Source: Dethiobacter alkaliphilus AHT 1 (GTDB lineage Bacteria > Bacillota > Dethiobacteria > Dethiobacterales > Dethiobacteraceae). Taken from it: 64,000 nucleotides of DNA. Shown piece by piece: positions 1-7,866 of this stretch. Each line of letters starts with the position of its first letter. The first letter of the stretch is position 1. A model generated the notes under the pieces. The model saw only the letters and a list, made by a program, of their open reading frames with translations. It made no database searches and was not told the origin of the DNA. The DNA is taken from positions 163,318 through 227,317 of the forward strand of contig NZ_ACJM01000002.1 of NCBI RefSeq assembly GCF_000174415.1, given 5' to 3'. The position numbers and the translations under genes are program-made.

Positions 1-943
1 GTTCCATTATTTTCTCTTTACCCAAATGAGTTAAATCCAGATGAACATAATCACCGGGGAAACCGCGGCCCTCATCTATTTCGGTCTGGATAGAGCGGGC
101 CACAATATCCCGGGGGCCCAGTTCCATGGCTTGAGGAGTGTACTTTTTCATAAAGCGCTCTCCGTTTTTGTTTAACAGATAGCCGCCTTCCCCCCTTGCC
201 GCTTCGGATATAAGAATATTGGTCCCATATAAACTGGTGGGATGGAACTGAATAAACTCCATGTCTTCCAGTTGTGCACCTGCTCTGTACGCGGTGGCTG
301 TACCACTGCCGGTATTTATCAGTGCATTGGTGGAATTGCTGTAAATCTGCCCCGCACCACCGGTGGCCACAATTACCACCGGAGCAGCATAGACTTCCAA
401 TTCACCGGTAATCATATTTAAAGCCACCAAACCATGGCATAGGTTATTATCGGTGGCAATATTGGTTACCAACCGCTCTTCATAAACATTAATCTGATGT
501 TTTACCGATTGCTCGTAAAGAGTATGTAGTAAATGATGGCCGGTTCTGTCTGCTGCGTAACACGTTCTTGGAAAACCGGCTCCGCCAAAGGGGCGCTGGG
601 CAATCTTTCCGTCGGGAAGGCGGCTAAACAAAGTCCCCCAATGTTCCATTTCATAGACACAGGCCGGAGCATCTTGTGCCATAATCATTGCCGCATCCTG
701 ATCAGCTAAATAATCACTGCCTTTAATGGTATCAAAGGCATGTTTTTCCCAGCTATCGTCTTTTCCCTCGGCATGATTCTTGAGAGATGCGTTAATACCT
801 CCCTGAGCAGATATAGAGTGAGAACGGACAGGGTGCACCCTGCTAATCACCGCAACATCATGTTTTTCAGCAGCCTCTCTTGCGGCCCTCAACCCGGCAA
901 GGCCGGATCCCACCACAAGTACCTCGTGTTCATAAACCTGCAT
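1..943 (-). CDS. sdhA: Succinate dehydrogenase/fumarate reductase flavoprotein subunit, partial
   Basis: FAD-binding catalytic subunit of complex II-type enzymes, which interconverts succinate and fumarate at the cytoplasmic face of the membrane. Only the N-terminal 314 codons are in the window; the gene runs off the left edge. The start ATG follows a GGAGGTAG ribosome binding site. Visible signs are the dinucleotide-binding VGSGLAGLRAA stretch near residue 10, then a VHPVRSHSISAQGGINASL block (family position of the His that carries FAD covalently). It begins 6 bases after the sdhC-like gene, so the two are co-transcribed; the iron-sulfur subunit should lie outside the window. Direction (reductase or dehydrogenase) cannot be told from this sequence, though an anaerobe would favour fumarate reduction. 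Confidence 0.93.
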   Translation of the reverse strand, partial: MQVYEHEVLVVGSGLAGLRAAREAAEKHDVAVISRVHPVRSHSISAQGGINASLKNHAEGKDDSWEKHAFDTIKGSDYLADQDAAMIMAQDAPACVYEMEHWGTLFSRLPDGKIAQRPFGGAGFPRTCYAADRTGHHLLHTLYEQSVKHQINVYEERLVTNIATDNNLCHGLVALNMITGELEVYAAPVVIVATGGAGQIYSNSTNALINTGSGTATAYRAGAQLEDMEFIQFHPTSLYGTNILISEAARGEGGYLLNKNGERFMKKYTPQAMELGPRDIVARSIQTEIDEGRGFPGDYVHLDLTHLGKEKIME

Positions 944-949
944 CCCAAA

Positions 950-1252
950 CTACCTCCAATAAATGTAGTACAGAGCATAGACGGACAAAAGCAGGGACAG
1001 CGCTGTTGCTGCATAAAACAAGACCTTTTCCTGCTTAATCCCTGCATCAATTAACATCACCCGTAATCCGTAAGCAAGATGAAAAATCACTGTGACAATC
1101 AGCAGACCGTCAAGTGTAGCCACGATATGGCTGCTAAGCAGTCCCTCAATGCGGGGAACCTGCCCGGTTAGCGCATAGCCGGAATAAATTTTCCAGGGGA
1201 TTAAAAACATGAGAAAGATTCCTGTAATTCGTTGACTCAACCAGGCAAACAT
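950..1252 (-). CDS. sdhC: Succinate dehydrogenase/fumarate reductase cytochrome b subunit (SdhC-like)
   Basis: A 100-residue membrane anchor that should hold heme b and the quinone site for the flavoprotein encoded just downstream. It starts with the family SQRITGI motif and has three hydrophobic segments (about residues 9-27, 45-65 and 78-98). His58 in the FHLAYGLR motif is the likely heme ligand, with His42 a second candidate. A perfect AAGGAGGT ribosome binding site precedes the ATG. The size fits a single small anchor of the SdhC type, not the five-helix B-type anchor; a separate SdhD is not visible. Assignment rests on motif and on the adjoining flavoprotein gene. Confidence 0.85.
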   Translation of the reverse strand: MFAWLSQRITGIFLMFLIPWKIYSGYALTGQVPRIEGLLSSHIVATLDGLLIVTVIFHLAYGLRVMLIDAGIKQEKVLFYAATALSLLLSVYALYYIYWR

Positions 1253-1491
1253 GGTGACCTCCTTATAAATAATCTTATGATTTTATCTTAAACCATTTGA
1301 GGGGCTCAGTTATTTCATATTTGTTAACTTGTCCTTATAGGGGAATACTGATAGTGTTTATAGTTTAAGCAGCTATAACAAGTTTTAATTCTTTTGTCAC
1401 TTTTAAGTAGTAGGCATTGTTATATACTTGATAGTGAGGAAAAGACAGGTTAACCAAAATTATTTTGTACCAGTAAAGGGAGGTAATTTAA

Positions 1492-2673
1492 ATGAGTTTT
1501 AAAATTACAGACAGTGTAACCTGGGTTGGAAAAGTTGATTGGGATTTAAGAAGATTTCACGGGCATGAGTTGTCCACGCACCGCGGATCTACATATAACT
1601 CCTATCTGGTTCGTGACGAAAAAAATGTGCTGATTGATACCGCCTGGACACCCTTTGCCCATGAGTATGTGGATAAACTGGCTGAAGAAATTGATTTGGA
1701 TGATATTGATTATATTGTGGCTAACCATTCAGAAGTAGACCATAGCGGTGCTTTGGCTGAGTTAATGAAGCGAATCCCGGATACGCCCATCTACTGCTCC
1801 CAAAACGGAGCAAAGATGATCAAAGCACAGATGCATCAGGACTGGAACTTCAAAATTGTAAAAACCGGCGATAAGATTGATTTAGGCTCAAAAGAATTAA
1901 TCTTTATTGAAGCCCCCATGCTGCATTGGCCGGATAGTATGTTCTGTTACCTGACCGGTGACGCCATTCTTTTCAGTAATGATGCTTTTGGCCAGCACTA
2001 TGCCACAGAGGTTATGTTTAATGATTTGGTGGATAAAGATGAGCTCTATCAGGAAGCTCTCAAATACTATGCCAATATCCTGACTCCATTTAGCAGGTTT
2101 GTCCCCAAAAAAGTAGCGGAGTTCAATGAGCTGAACCTACCGCTGAACTTAATCTGCCCCAGTCACGGTGTTATTTGGCGCGATAATCCCCTGCAAATAG
2201 TGGAGCAGTATGCAAAATGGGCCGATAACTATCAGGAAAACCAAGTGGCCATAATTTATGATACCATGTGGAATTCAACTAAAAAGATGGCAGAGGCCAT
2301 AGCCGAGGGGCTGCACCAACAAGATGAAACCATGAAAATAAAACTTTTCAACCTGAGCATCTCCGACAAAAATGATGTGGTCAGTGAAGTGTTTAAATCA
2401 AAAGGTATTCTGGTGGGTTCCTCCACTATCAACCGCGGCATACTCTCTGCGGTAGCCGGATTTCTGGAAGAAATCAAGGGCCTGGGCTTTAAAGATAAAA
2501 AAGCAGCGGCCTTTGGTAGCTATGGTTGGAGCGGTGAATCGGTGGGTATAGTTACTGAAAGGTTAAAAGAGTGCGGTTTTACGGTGGAAAGTGAGGGCCT
2601 GAAAGCTCTCTGGAATCCGGATCAGGATATGGTTGCCCAGTGCAGAGATTTTGGTAAAGAGTTTGTAAAATAA
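1492..2673 (+). CDS. fprA: A-type flavoprotein / flavodiiron protein (FprA)
   Basis: Cytosolic oxygen and/or NO reductase of anaerobes. The N-terminal two thirds is a metallo-beta-lactamase fold with the diiron ligands in place: His79, Glu81, Asp83 and His84 in the HSEVDHSGAL motif, then His145, Asp164 and His225. The C-terminal third (about 253-393) is a flavodoxin domain with an FMN phosphate loop at DTMWNST. The length of 393 residues is typical of class A enzymes without a fused rubredoxin domain, so an external rubredoxin or reductase must feed electrons. It is monocistronic, with a GGGAGGT ribosome binding site and a terminator right after the stop. The 239-bp divergent region upstream (1253-1491) presumably holds promoters for this gene and for sdhC; I could not fix a convincing -35/-10 pair there. 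Confidence 0.95.
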   Translation: MSFKITDSVTWVGKVDWDLRRFHGHELSTHRGSTYNSYLVRDEKNVLIDTAWTPFAHEYVDKLAEEIDLDDIDYIVANHSEVDHSGALAELMKRIPDTPIYCSQNGAKMIKAQMHQDWNFKIVKTGDKIDLGSKELIFIEAPMLHWPDSMFCYLTGDAILFSNDAFGQHYATEVMFNDLVDKDELYQEALKYYANILTPFSRFVPKKVAEFNELNLPLNLICPSHGVIWRDNPLQIVEQYAKWADNYQENQVAIIYDTMWNSTKKMAEAIAEGLHQQDETMKIKLFNLSISDKNDVVSEVFKSKGILVGSSTINRGILSAVAGFLEEIKGLGFKDKKAAAFGSYGWSGESVGIVTERLKECGFTVESEGLKALWNPDQDMVAQCRDFGKEFVK

Positions 2674-2679
2674 TTTGCA

Positions 2680-2705
2680 AAAGGCTCGCCGGGTGGCGAG
2701 CCTTT
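2680..2705. terminator. Bidirectional intrinsic terminator between fprA and the GNAT gene
   Basis: Perfect 11-bp stem AAAGGCTCGCC with a GGGT loop. It sits 6 bases after the fprA stop and directly after the stop of the convergent gene, so it can serve both strands. Confidence 0.85.
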
Positions 2706-2706
2706 C

Positions 2707-3123
2707 TTATTTGAGTGTGTGTGCATGTAATTGATAAATAGTTTTCTTCGGAGTTTCCACACAACCCTTACTGGTCCAAAACCCCTTGGAATCTCCCACC
2801 GCTTCTCCTTCGATCTGTTCTATGTCATACTTTTTGCACAAATCTACAAGCCAGTTAAAACAGTGGGTGCCGATTCCTTTATTCTGCAACTCCTTTGGCA
2901 GGCGAACCGCTTTTAACACAATTACTTTTCGGGCAAAGAAAATCTGAAAGGACATCTGGGGCATCCAGTCCTTGCCATAGGGATAGGTGGTATCCGTTAG
3001 CAGGACATCAATGCAGTGAAATTCGTTACGTACGGTTGGCTTCATGTTTAAACCGTACTTTTCATGGAGGTCGTTGGCCAATGAATCCAAGTGTTCATCC
3101 AGGTCAAACAATATTTTCACCAT
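2707..3123 (-). CDS. GNAT-fold acetyltransferase-like protein
   Basis: Small 138-residue protein. I start it at the ATG at 3123, which follows GAGGGAGTGG; an open frame extends 17 codons further but has no ribosome binding site. The stretch VRLPKELQNKGIGTHCF (about residues 72-88) resembles the acetyl-CoA pyrophosphate loop of GNAT enzymes (Q/R-x-x-G-x-G), followed by a helix and a beta strand with a late GFWTSKGC motif that matches the usual GNAT 'GFY...GF' end. The N-terminal 70 residues are not diagnostic. Substrate is unknown. It is a single gene between two terminators. Confidence 0.6.
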   Translation of the reverse strand: MVKILFDLDEHLDSLANDLHEKYGLNMKPTVRNEFHCIDVLLTDTTYPYGKDWMPQMSFQIFFARKVIVLKAVRLPKELQNKGIGTHCFNWLVDLCKKYDIEQIEGEAVGDSKGFWTSKGCVETPKKTIYQLHAHTLK

Positions 3124-3241
3124 CAAAACCACTCCCTCTATCCATATTATGTAGGATAAGCAATATCTTCTCAATGGGAGTGGACAACAAATATGGTAAA
3201 TTTTTAATCTTTATAATTATTATGTTAAGCAGAACAGAAAA

Positions 3242-3267
3242 AGGCGAAAATCTTATGATTTTCGCCT
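3242..3267 (-). terminator. Intrinsic terminator after the tautomerase gene
   Basis: Perfect 11-bp stem AGGCGAAAATC with a 4-nt loop, followed on the minus strand by a T-rich tract. It closes the purC-ABC ATPase-tautomerase gene series. Confidence 0.85.
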
Positions 3268-3272
3268 CACAT

Positions 3273-3476
3273 TTACATTCCTTTTTTACGTCGCACCGTG
3301 ATTGACTCTCCGCCCACACCCCAGTTGTCTGTCTCCACTTCATCAATGACAACTACAGTAGTTTTGGGATTTTTGCCAAGCACATCCACCAAAAGCTGCG
3401 TAGCTCCTTCGATGAGCTTAGCTTTTTGCTCGGCAGTGGCGCCTTCCCGGGTAATTTTAATGTTTACGTACGGCAA
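3273..3476 (-). CDS. 4-oxalocrotonate tautomerase family protein
   Basis: A 67-residue monomer of the small homohexameric tautomerases. Pro2 becomes the N-terminal catalytic base after Met removal. The conserved GVGGE turn (about 54-58) and an Arg near position 10 are present. The second active-site Arg of classical 4-oxalocrotonate tautomerase, in the middle strand, appears to be replaced by Val in the TTVVVI stretch, so the substrate need not be 2-hydroxymuconate; no aromatic degradation genes are nearby. Ribosome binding site AGGAGG. It follows the ABC ATPase gene by 16 bases and probably shares its transcript. Confidence 0.85.
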   Translation of the reverse strand: MPYVNIKITREGATAEQKAKLIEGATQLLVDVLGKNPKTTVVVIDEVETDNWGVGGESITVRRKKGM

Positions 3477-3492
3477 ATAAGTTTACCTCCTC

Positions 3493-4170
3493 TTAACAAT
3501 ATTGGACAAGCTGTTTTTCTGAGGACAGTGAATGTCTTTGCAGCTCTCCTTTTATAATAACGGCAATTTCTGTGGCAATACCGTCAATATGGCAGGGGTC
3601 ACTTGTGGCCATGATTATAATTCTGTCTTTGGACAAATCACTCAGCAGTTTATTTAGATTTTCACGTTCTTTTTTATTAAGGCCCGCTGCGGGCTCATCC
3701 AGGACAAGCAGTTGGGGGTTATTAATTAAAGCCTGGGCAAGACCGGCAAGTTGCCGCTCCCCGGCAGATAGCTCACTTAGCGCTTTATTGCGCTGGTGAG
3801 TTAGGTCAAACTGCTGAAGCAATTCTTCCGTTTTTTGCTCAGCTGTTTTTGCGCTCATTCCTTTAACAGCAGCCGCCTGTCTGAGAAAATCATTTACTGT
3901 CAGGTTGGGGAAAACTCCAAACCCCTGGGGCAGATAGCCCAAATCAGGGCGCAAATCAAAGGGGTTTTTTTCAATATCTTCCCCATTCCATTTTATTGTG
4001 CCTGTGGTAGGTTTGGTTATGGTGGCCAGCATCCGAAGCAGGGTGGTTTTACCGGCTTCCTTTGGCCCCAAAAGGCCTAAAAGCCCCGGCGTTAATTCCA
4101 GGGAAAAATCCCTTACACCCCAGGTATTATCTTTGAAGCGCTTGCCTACGTGCTGAATCTGTAATTTCAA
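3493..4170 (-). CDS. Orphan ABC transporter ATP-binding protein with altered catalytic loops
   Basis: 225-residue ABC ATPase. The Walker A is GPKEAGKTT (residues 35-43), the Q-loop Gln is in LPQGF near 82, the signature is LSAGERQ (134-140) and Walker B plus catalytic Glu are LLVLDEP (154-160). The H-loop, normally 'STH', reads ATSDP near 188-192, so the switch His is missing. No membrane partner is encoded next to it: purC lies 17 bases upstream and a tautomerase 16 bases downstream. It resembles drug/polysaccharide-export ATPases by motif order, but with the altered signature and H-loop it may hydrolyse ATP poorly or act with a permease encoded elsewhere. Confidence 0.8.
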   Translation of the reverse strand: MKLQIQHVGKRFKDNTWGVRDFSLELTPGLLGLLGPKEAGKTTLLRMLATITKPTTGTIKWNGEDIEKNPFDLRPDLGYLPQGFGVFPNLTVNDFLRQAAAVKGMSAKTAEQKTEELLQQFDLTHQRNKALSELSAGERQLAGLAQALINNPQLLVLDEPAAGLNKKERENLNKLLSDLSKDRIIIMATSDPCHIDGIATEIAVIIKGELQRHSLSSEKQLVQYC

Positions 4171-4187
4171 GGTAACATCTCCTCAGT

Positions 4188-4874
4188 TTATTCTTCCAAC
4201 ATCAATTGTTCCAACTCCAAAGGTTCCGCACAGACCCCGTTTTTATAAGCGCGCATGTTGCCTCCGGAAATTTCGTCAATTAAAGCAATTTGCCCGTCTT
4301 CACCAATGCGGCCAAACTCGAATTTAATATCGTAGAGTTCCAGACCCTTTTTGGCCAGTTCTTCTTTGACAACGGCGCCGATTTGCTTTGTAAGGTCCTT
4401 TAACACCTGGTATTCTTGCAGTGTAAGGATACCCAACATGTCCAAAGCGTCATCTATTATAGGTGGATCCCCTCTACCGTCATCTTTGAGGGTAACTTCT
4501 ACAAAAGCATCCAAGGGCTGTCCCTCTTCCACATATTTACCGTAACGGCGCAAAAAACTACCCACGGCACGGTAGCGGCAAATAACCTCCAGGCCTTGTC
4601 CAAAAACTGTGGCCGGCTTAACGGTCATGGTGGCCTCATCAATGTTGGCATCGATGTAGTGTGTTGGAATGCCCTGTGCCCTTAACTTTTCAAAGAAAAA
4701 CTTAGTCAGACGCAACCCGGCTTTGCCAACACCACAAATGGTGAGACCCACCGAATTGGCACCGGGATCAAACACACCGTTTTCTCCGGTGCAGTCATCT
4801 TTAAATTTAAGCAGATAATTGCCATCCTCCAGCTCATAAACGTCTTTTGTTTTGCCGGTGTAGATAAGTTTCAT
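4188..4874 (-). CDS. purC: Phosphoribosylaminoimidazole-succinocarboxamide synthase (SAICAR synthetase)
   Basis: Step 8 of de novo purine synthesis: joins CAIR and aspartate using ATP. The 228-residue length is that of the short bacterial enzyme. Family signatures are the N-terminal KLIYTGKTKDVYE strand-loop, the CRYRAVGSFLRRYG block and the LIDEISGGNMRAY stretch. It is the first gene after a good promoter at 4907-4936. The other pur genes are absent, unlike in many Firmicutes where purC lies in the pur cluster; here it is followed by an ABC ATPase and a tautomerase, which are probably only co-transcribed and not functionally tied. Confidence 0.96.
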   Translation of the reverse strand: MKLIYTGKTKDVYELEDGNYLLKFKDDCTGENGVFDPGANSVGLTICGVGKAGLRLTKFFFEKLRAQGIPTHYIDANIDEATMTVKPATVFGQGLEVICRYRAVGSFLRRYGKYVEEGQPLDAFVEVTLKDDGRGDPPIIDDALDMLGILTLQEYQVLKDLTKQIGAVVKEELAKKGLELYDIKFEFGRIGEDGQIALIDEISGGNMRAYKNGVCAEPLELEQLMLEE

Positions 4875-4906
4875 CCAAAAACCCCTTTATTTTCATGTTC
4901 AAAATC

Positions 4907-4936
4907 ATTATACATGACAGCCCCCAAGAATATCAA
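4907..4936 (-). promoter_or_regulatory. Promoter of purC (sigma-A type)
   Basis: -35 TTGATA (4931-4936) and -10 TATAAT (4907-4912) separated by 18 bases, placed about 33 bases upstream of the purC ATG. I saw no purine riboswitch or PurR-like box in the short leader. Confidence 0.75.
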
Positions 4937-4973
4937 CAATTTCTGACAATATTTCTACGCTGTAGTTATTCTC

Positions 4974-6314
4974 TTACCCCCGTATTCCGGTTATAAAGAT
5001 ATAAAAAATAGCTATCGGCATCACAAAGCGAATCAAGAATGACCAGGCTCTCCCCCAGTAAAAACCGGGCGAGCCTTTTTCTATTTCCAAAAGTGCTATG
5101 TCGGTACTCCAGACCCAACCCAGAAAGATCACAATGAGCAGGCCGCTGATGGGCAGAAAGAAGCTTGAAGAAACAAAATCCATAAAGTCCAGAATGTCAC
5201 GTCCCAGAAACACCACATTGGACAGCACTCCCTGAGATAGTACCGCAGGCAGGCCAAAAACAAAGATTAAAACGCCCATGGTAATGGCCGCCGCTTTGCG
5301 GGTCCAGCCTCTTTGATCCACAATGTAGGCCGCTGCCACCTCCAAAAGGGAAACAGCTGATGTGATGGCTGCAAAGGAGAGCATGAGGAAAAAAAGACTT
5401 GACCAAAAAATCGGCCAGGGTAGAGTGTTAAATATAGCCGGCAGGGTAACAAAGACGATGGCAGGACCAACGCCCGGTTCAATATTAAAAGCAAACAGGG
5501 CGGGGATAACAATCAGGCCCATTAAAATGGCAATGCCCACATCGGCAACACCTATTAAAAAGGCGCTCTGTGGTATGTTTTCCTCATCGGTCAGGTAGCT
5601 GCCGTAGGTCAGGATGGCCCCCATACCCAGGCTGAAACTAAAAAACACCTGCCCCACCGCATCAAGGGCCGTATTAACATTTATCAGACCTAACTCAGGG
5701 CGAAAGAACCAGATTACTCCCTCCACCGCTCCTTCCAGCGACAGGGTTCTGCCCAGTAGAATGAGCAGGATGACAACAATTCCGGGCATGATGATTTTGC
5801 TGATGCGCTCAATGCCGCCGGTAACCCCTAAAAGGACAATGAGAACCGTAAAGAAGATAAAAACTGCCTGGCCCAGAACCGGTATTACCGGATTGGAAAT
5901 CAGCTGCTGGTTCAACTGTGTGAGCCCTGCTGCATCTAACCCGGTGAAAATCCCCATTACGCTACCGACAAAGTAAATTACCGCCCAACCGGCAATAACG
6001 GAATAAAACGAGATTATGATAAAGACGGTAACCAGGCTAAATAGCCCCACCAGCCACCAACGGGTATTTGGAGCCAGACGGGAAAATGTGGAGACGATAT
6101 TCTGCTTGCCGGCCCTTCCCAGAGTCAGCTCGGCGATAATCAACGGCACTCCCACCACCACCACTATCAAAAGAAAAAGTGCCACAAAGGCTCCGCCTCC
6201 GCTTTGCACCACCACTGTGGGGAATCGCCAGACGTTTCCCAATCCCACCGCCGAGCCCACGGTGGCCAGAATAAAGCCGATGCGCGAGTTCCACTGTTCC
6301 CTCTTACCACTCAT
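4974..6314 (-). CDS. Neurotransmitter:sodium symporter (NSS/SNF) family transporter
   Basis: LeuT-fold secondary transporter that uses a Na+ gradient to import amino acids or related amines. The start is set at the ATG at 6314 because AAGGAGGGG lies 5 bases upstream; 12 codons of in-frame extension have no ribosome binding site. The protein is 446 residues with about eleven membrane segments. TM1 carries the diagnostic WNSRIGFILATVGSAVGLGN segment, the unwound Na+-binding helix of the family. The gene stands alone. The substrate cannot be read from sequence; bacterial relatives take up tryptophan, tyrosine, leucine or alanine. Confidence 0.93.
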   Translation of the reverse strand: MSGKREQWNSRIGFILATVGSAVGLGNVWRFPTVVVQSGGGAFVALFLLIVVVVGVPLIIAELTLGRAGKQNIVSTFSRLAPNTRWWLVGLFSLVTVFIIISFYSVIAGWAVIYFVGSVMGIFTGLDAAGLTQLNQQLISNPVIPVLGQAVFIFFTVLIVLLGVTGGIERISKIIMPGIVVILLILLGRTLSLEGAVEGVIWFFRPELGLINVNTALDAVGQVFFSFSLGMGAILTYGSYLTDEENIPQSAFLIGVADVGIAILMGLIVIPALFAFNIEPGVGPAIVFVTLPAIFNTLPWPIFWSSLFFLMLSFAAITSAVSLLEVAAAYIVDQRGWTRKAAAITMGVLIFVFGLPAVLSQGVLSNVVFLGRDILDFMDFVSSSFFLPISGLLIVIFLGWVWSTDIALLEIEKGSPGFYWGRAWSFLIRFVMPIAIFYIFITGIRG

Positions 6315-6375
6315 GTAAATCCCCTCCTTGTAAACCTTAGAGTGCCACAAAGAGAGAAAATTACACTTTTACAAG

Positions 6376-6474
6376 AAAAGCCCGCTTATTCGGTTTCCTC
6401 AGCGCGTGCTTTTCAATACTGGATACCTTAGCAGCTTCGCAAACTGCGAAGCGTTATAATTTCCTGCCAGTACA
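6376..6474 (+). repeat. Dispersed 97-bp structured element, copy A
   Basis: One of six related intergenic elements. Shared parts in order: a G+C-rich first hairpin ending GCGTGCTTTT, an outer stem (TACTGG at 6417-6422 with CCAGTA at 6467-6472), conserved CCTTAGCA, an inner hairpin (GCTTCGCA at 6434-6441 with TGCGAAGC at 6445-6452), and conserved GTTATAATTTCC. No coding potential. It separates the NSS transporter gene from the korC terminator. Confidence 0.8.
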
Positions 6475-6481
6475 ATGGAAT

Positions 6482-6501
6482 AAGCACGCCGCAGCGTGCT
6501 T
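6482..6501 (-). terminator. Terminator-like hairpin after korC
   Basis: Perfect 8-bp stem AAGCACGC with a 4-nt loop, overlapping the korC stop codon. The T-tract behind it is short. The stem sequence matches the first hairpin of the neighbouring repeat copy A, so it may derive from that element. Confidence 0.65.
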
Positions 6502-7039
6502 ATCTGGTCAATGTTTGCGCCAGGCGCATACCTAACTCCAATGCTTTTGTATTAATAACTTCCGTACCCTTAGGTGCTCTGTTTAAAACCGCTTCCTGAA
6601 GAAGATTGTGGGGTACTTCCTCAGACAAAGCATTGATAACACCCAATGCTACGATATTAGCCACTATTTCCGTCCCCAGTTCTGTGCGGGCATGGCGCGT
6701 AATAGGAAGTTTGACGGCAAACTTGTTTTCTGCATCGGTGACAAACGTGCTATCCAGTATAACGGTGCCCTGGGGATGATAATCGGCACCGTATTTTGCG
6801 TAAGCTTTGCTGCTCATAATCAGAACCGTATGCGGCTGAATTACTTTAGGGTGGTCTATGCGGTCCGGGGCCACAATTACTTCGGACTTACTGGCTCCTC
6901 CCCGCGCCTCTGGACCGTATGATTGGGTTTGCACCACCTGCATACCGTTTTGCGCCGCTGCTTCCGCCAGAATTATAGATGCCAGTATCAGCCCCTGGCC
7001 GCCGGTACCGCATAGCCGGTACTCCCGCCGGTTATTCAT
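6500..7039 (-). CDS. korC: 2-oxoacid:ferredoxin oxidoreductase, gamma subunit
   Basis: Structural subunit of the four-gene 2-oxoacid:ferredoxin oxidoreductase. The 179-residue protein opens with the family CGTGGQGLILASIILAEAA nucleotide-like loop and has the QSYGPEARGGASKSEV block. Its ATG overlaps the korB stop by 4 bases (ATGA), showing translational coupling. In this enzyme class the gamma domain packs against alpha and completes the CoA site. Gene order korD-korA-korB-korC fits the 2-oxoglutarate type, but close paralogues act on branched-chain or aryl 2-oxoacids. Confidence 0.9.
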   Translation of the reverse strand: MNNRREYRLCGTGGQGLILASIILAEAAAQNGMQVVQTQSYGPEARGGASKSEVIVAPDRIDHPKVIQPHTVLIMSSKAYAKYGADYHPQGTVILDSTFVTDAENKFAVKLPITRHARTELGTEIVANIVALGVINALSEEVPHNLLQEAVLNRAPKGTEVINTKALELGMRLAQTLTR

Positions 7040-7866
7040 GAGCTTCCACCACTTTTCTGCCTTTGGCTTTCAATAATCTTTTCATACTCGGAGACAAACT
7101 CCGCTTCCTGCTCTTGGTGATGGATACCGATGGTAATTCTTTCTTTTACCGTTTTGGCATCGGACACCGCAGCCTTTTCTACCGGCACCGCATGATCCTT
7201 ATACCAGTTTAGCATGGCGGCAGCACTGCCGCTCTTGTTCTGGCGACCAAATCCGGTGGGGCAGTAGGTCATTGCTTCAACAATGGAAAATCCCTTGTTG
7301 TTTACACCTTCTTCAATCATCTTATCCAAAAGCTTCAGATGATAGGTGGTACTGCGGGCCGCAAAGGTGGCGCCGGCACCCATGGCCAGCTTCATGATAT
7401 CAAAGTTTCGTTCCGTGCACCCAAAGGGTGCGGTGGAGCCTTTTTTCCCCTGTGGAGTCAGAGGAGACGCCTGCCCCCCCGTCATCCCATATATCTGATT
7501 ATTGAATATAATGGCATTAACATCAATATTGCGCCTGGCGGTATGAATGAAATGATTACCGCCAATGGCAGTGGAATCGCCATCCCCCATCAGCACAAAG
7601 ATTGTAAGTTCGGGACGTACCATTTTTAAACCGGTGGCAAAAGCCAAAGCTCTGCCGTGGGTGGTATGCAGTGTCTGAAAGTTAAGATAGCCGGCGGCCC
7701 GGGAAGAACAACCAATCCCTGAAACAATGGCCACGTTTTCAGCCGGTATCTGCATCTTTTCGATAGTTCGCAAGAGAGCTCCGACAACCAATCCGTTTCC
7801 ACAACCGGAACACCAGATATGAGGGAAACGGTCCGAACGCAGGTAGGAAGGAGAGAATGCGTAGAT
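7036..7866 (-). CDS. korB: 2-oxoacid:ferredoxin oxidoreductase, beta subunit, with non-canonical start
   Basis: Thiamine-diphosphate-binding subunit that decarboxylates the 2-oxoacid and passes electrons to the ferredoxin subunit. The TPP motif is GDGDSTAIGGNHFIHTARRN. The first TTG in frame (7791) would drop the conserved HIWCSGCGNG segment that binds a cluster/TPP in all homologues I know, and that segment is encoded in frame upstream, right up to the korA stop at 7867. Between that stop and 7791 there is no ATG, GTG or TTG. The best candidate start is the ATC at 7866, directly after the korA TAA and about 10 bases after an AAGGGA; a CTG at 7839 is the alternative. Predicted length 276 residues. 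Confidence 0.85.
   Translation of the reverse strand: MYAFSPSYLRSDRFPHIWCSGCGNGLVVGALLRTIEKMQIPAENVAIVSGIGCSSRAAGYLNFQTLHTTHGRALAFATGLKMVRPELTIFVLMGDGDSTAIGGNHFIHTARRNIDVNAIIFNNQIYGMTGGQASPLTPQGKKGSTAPFGCTERNFDIMKLAMGAGATFAARSTTYHLKLLDKMIEEGVNNKGFSIVEAMTYCPTGFGRQNKSGSAAAMLNWYKDHAVPVEKAAVSDAKTVKERITIGIHHQEQEAEFVSEYEKIIESQRQKSGGSS

Noticed and set aside
1253..1491. A specific promoter pair between sdhC and fprA
   Set aside because: Several A+T-rich hexamers are present but none has both a fair -35 and -10 at 16-18 bases.
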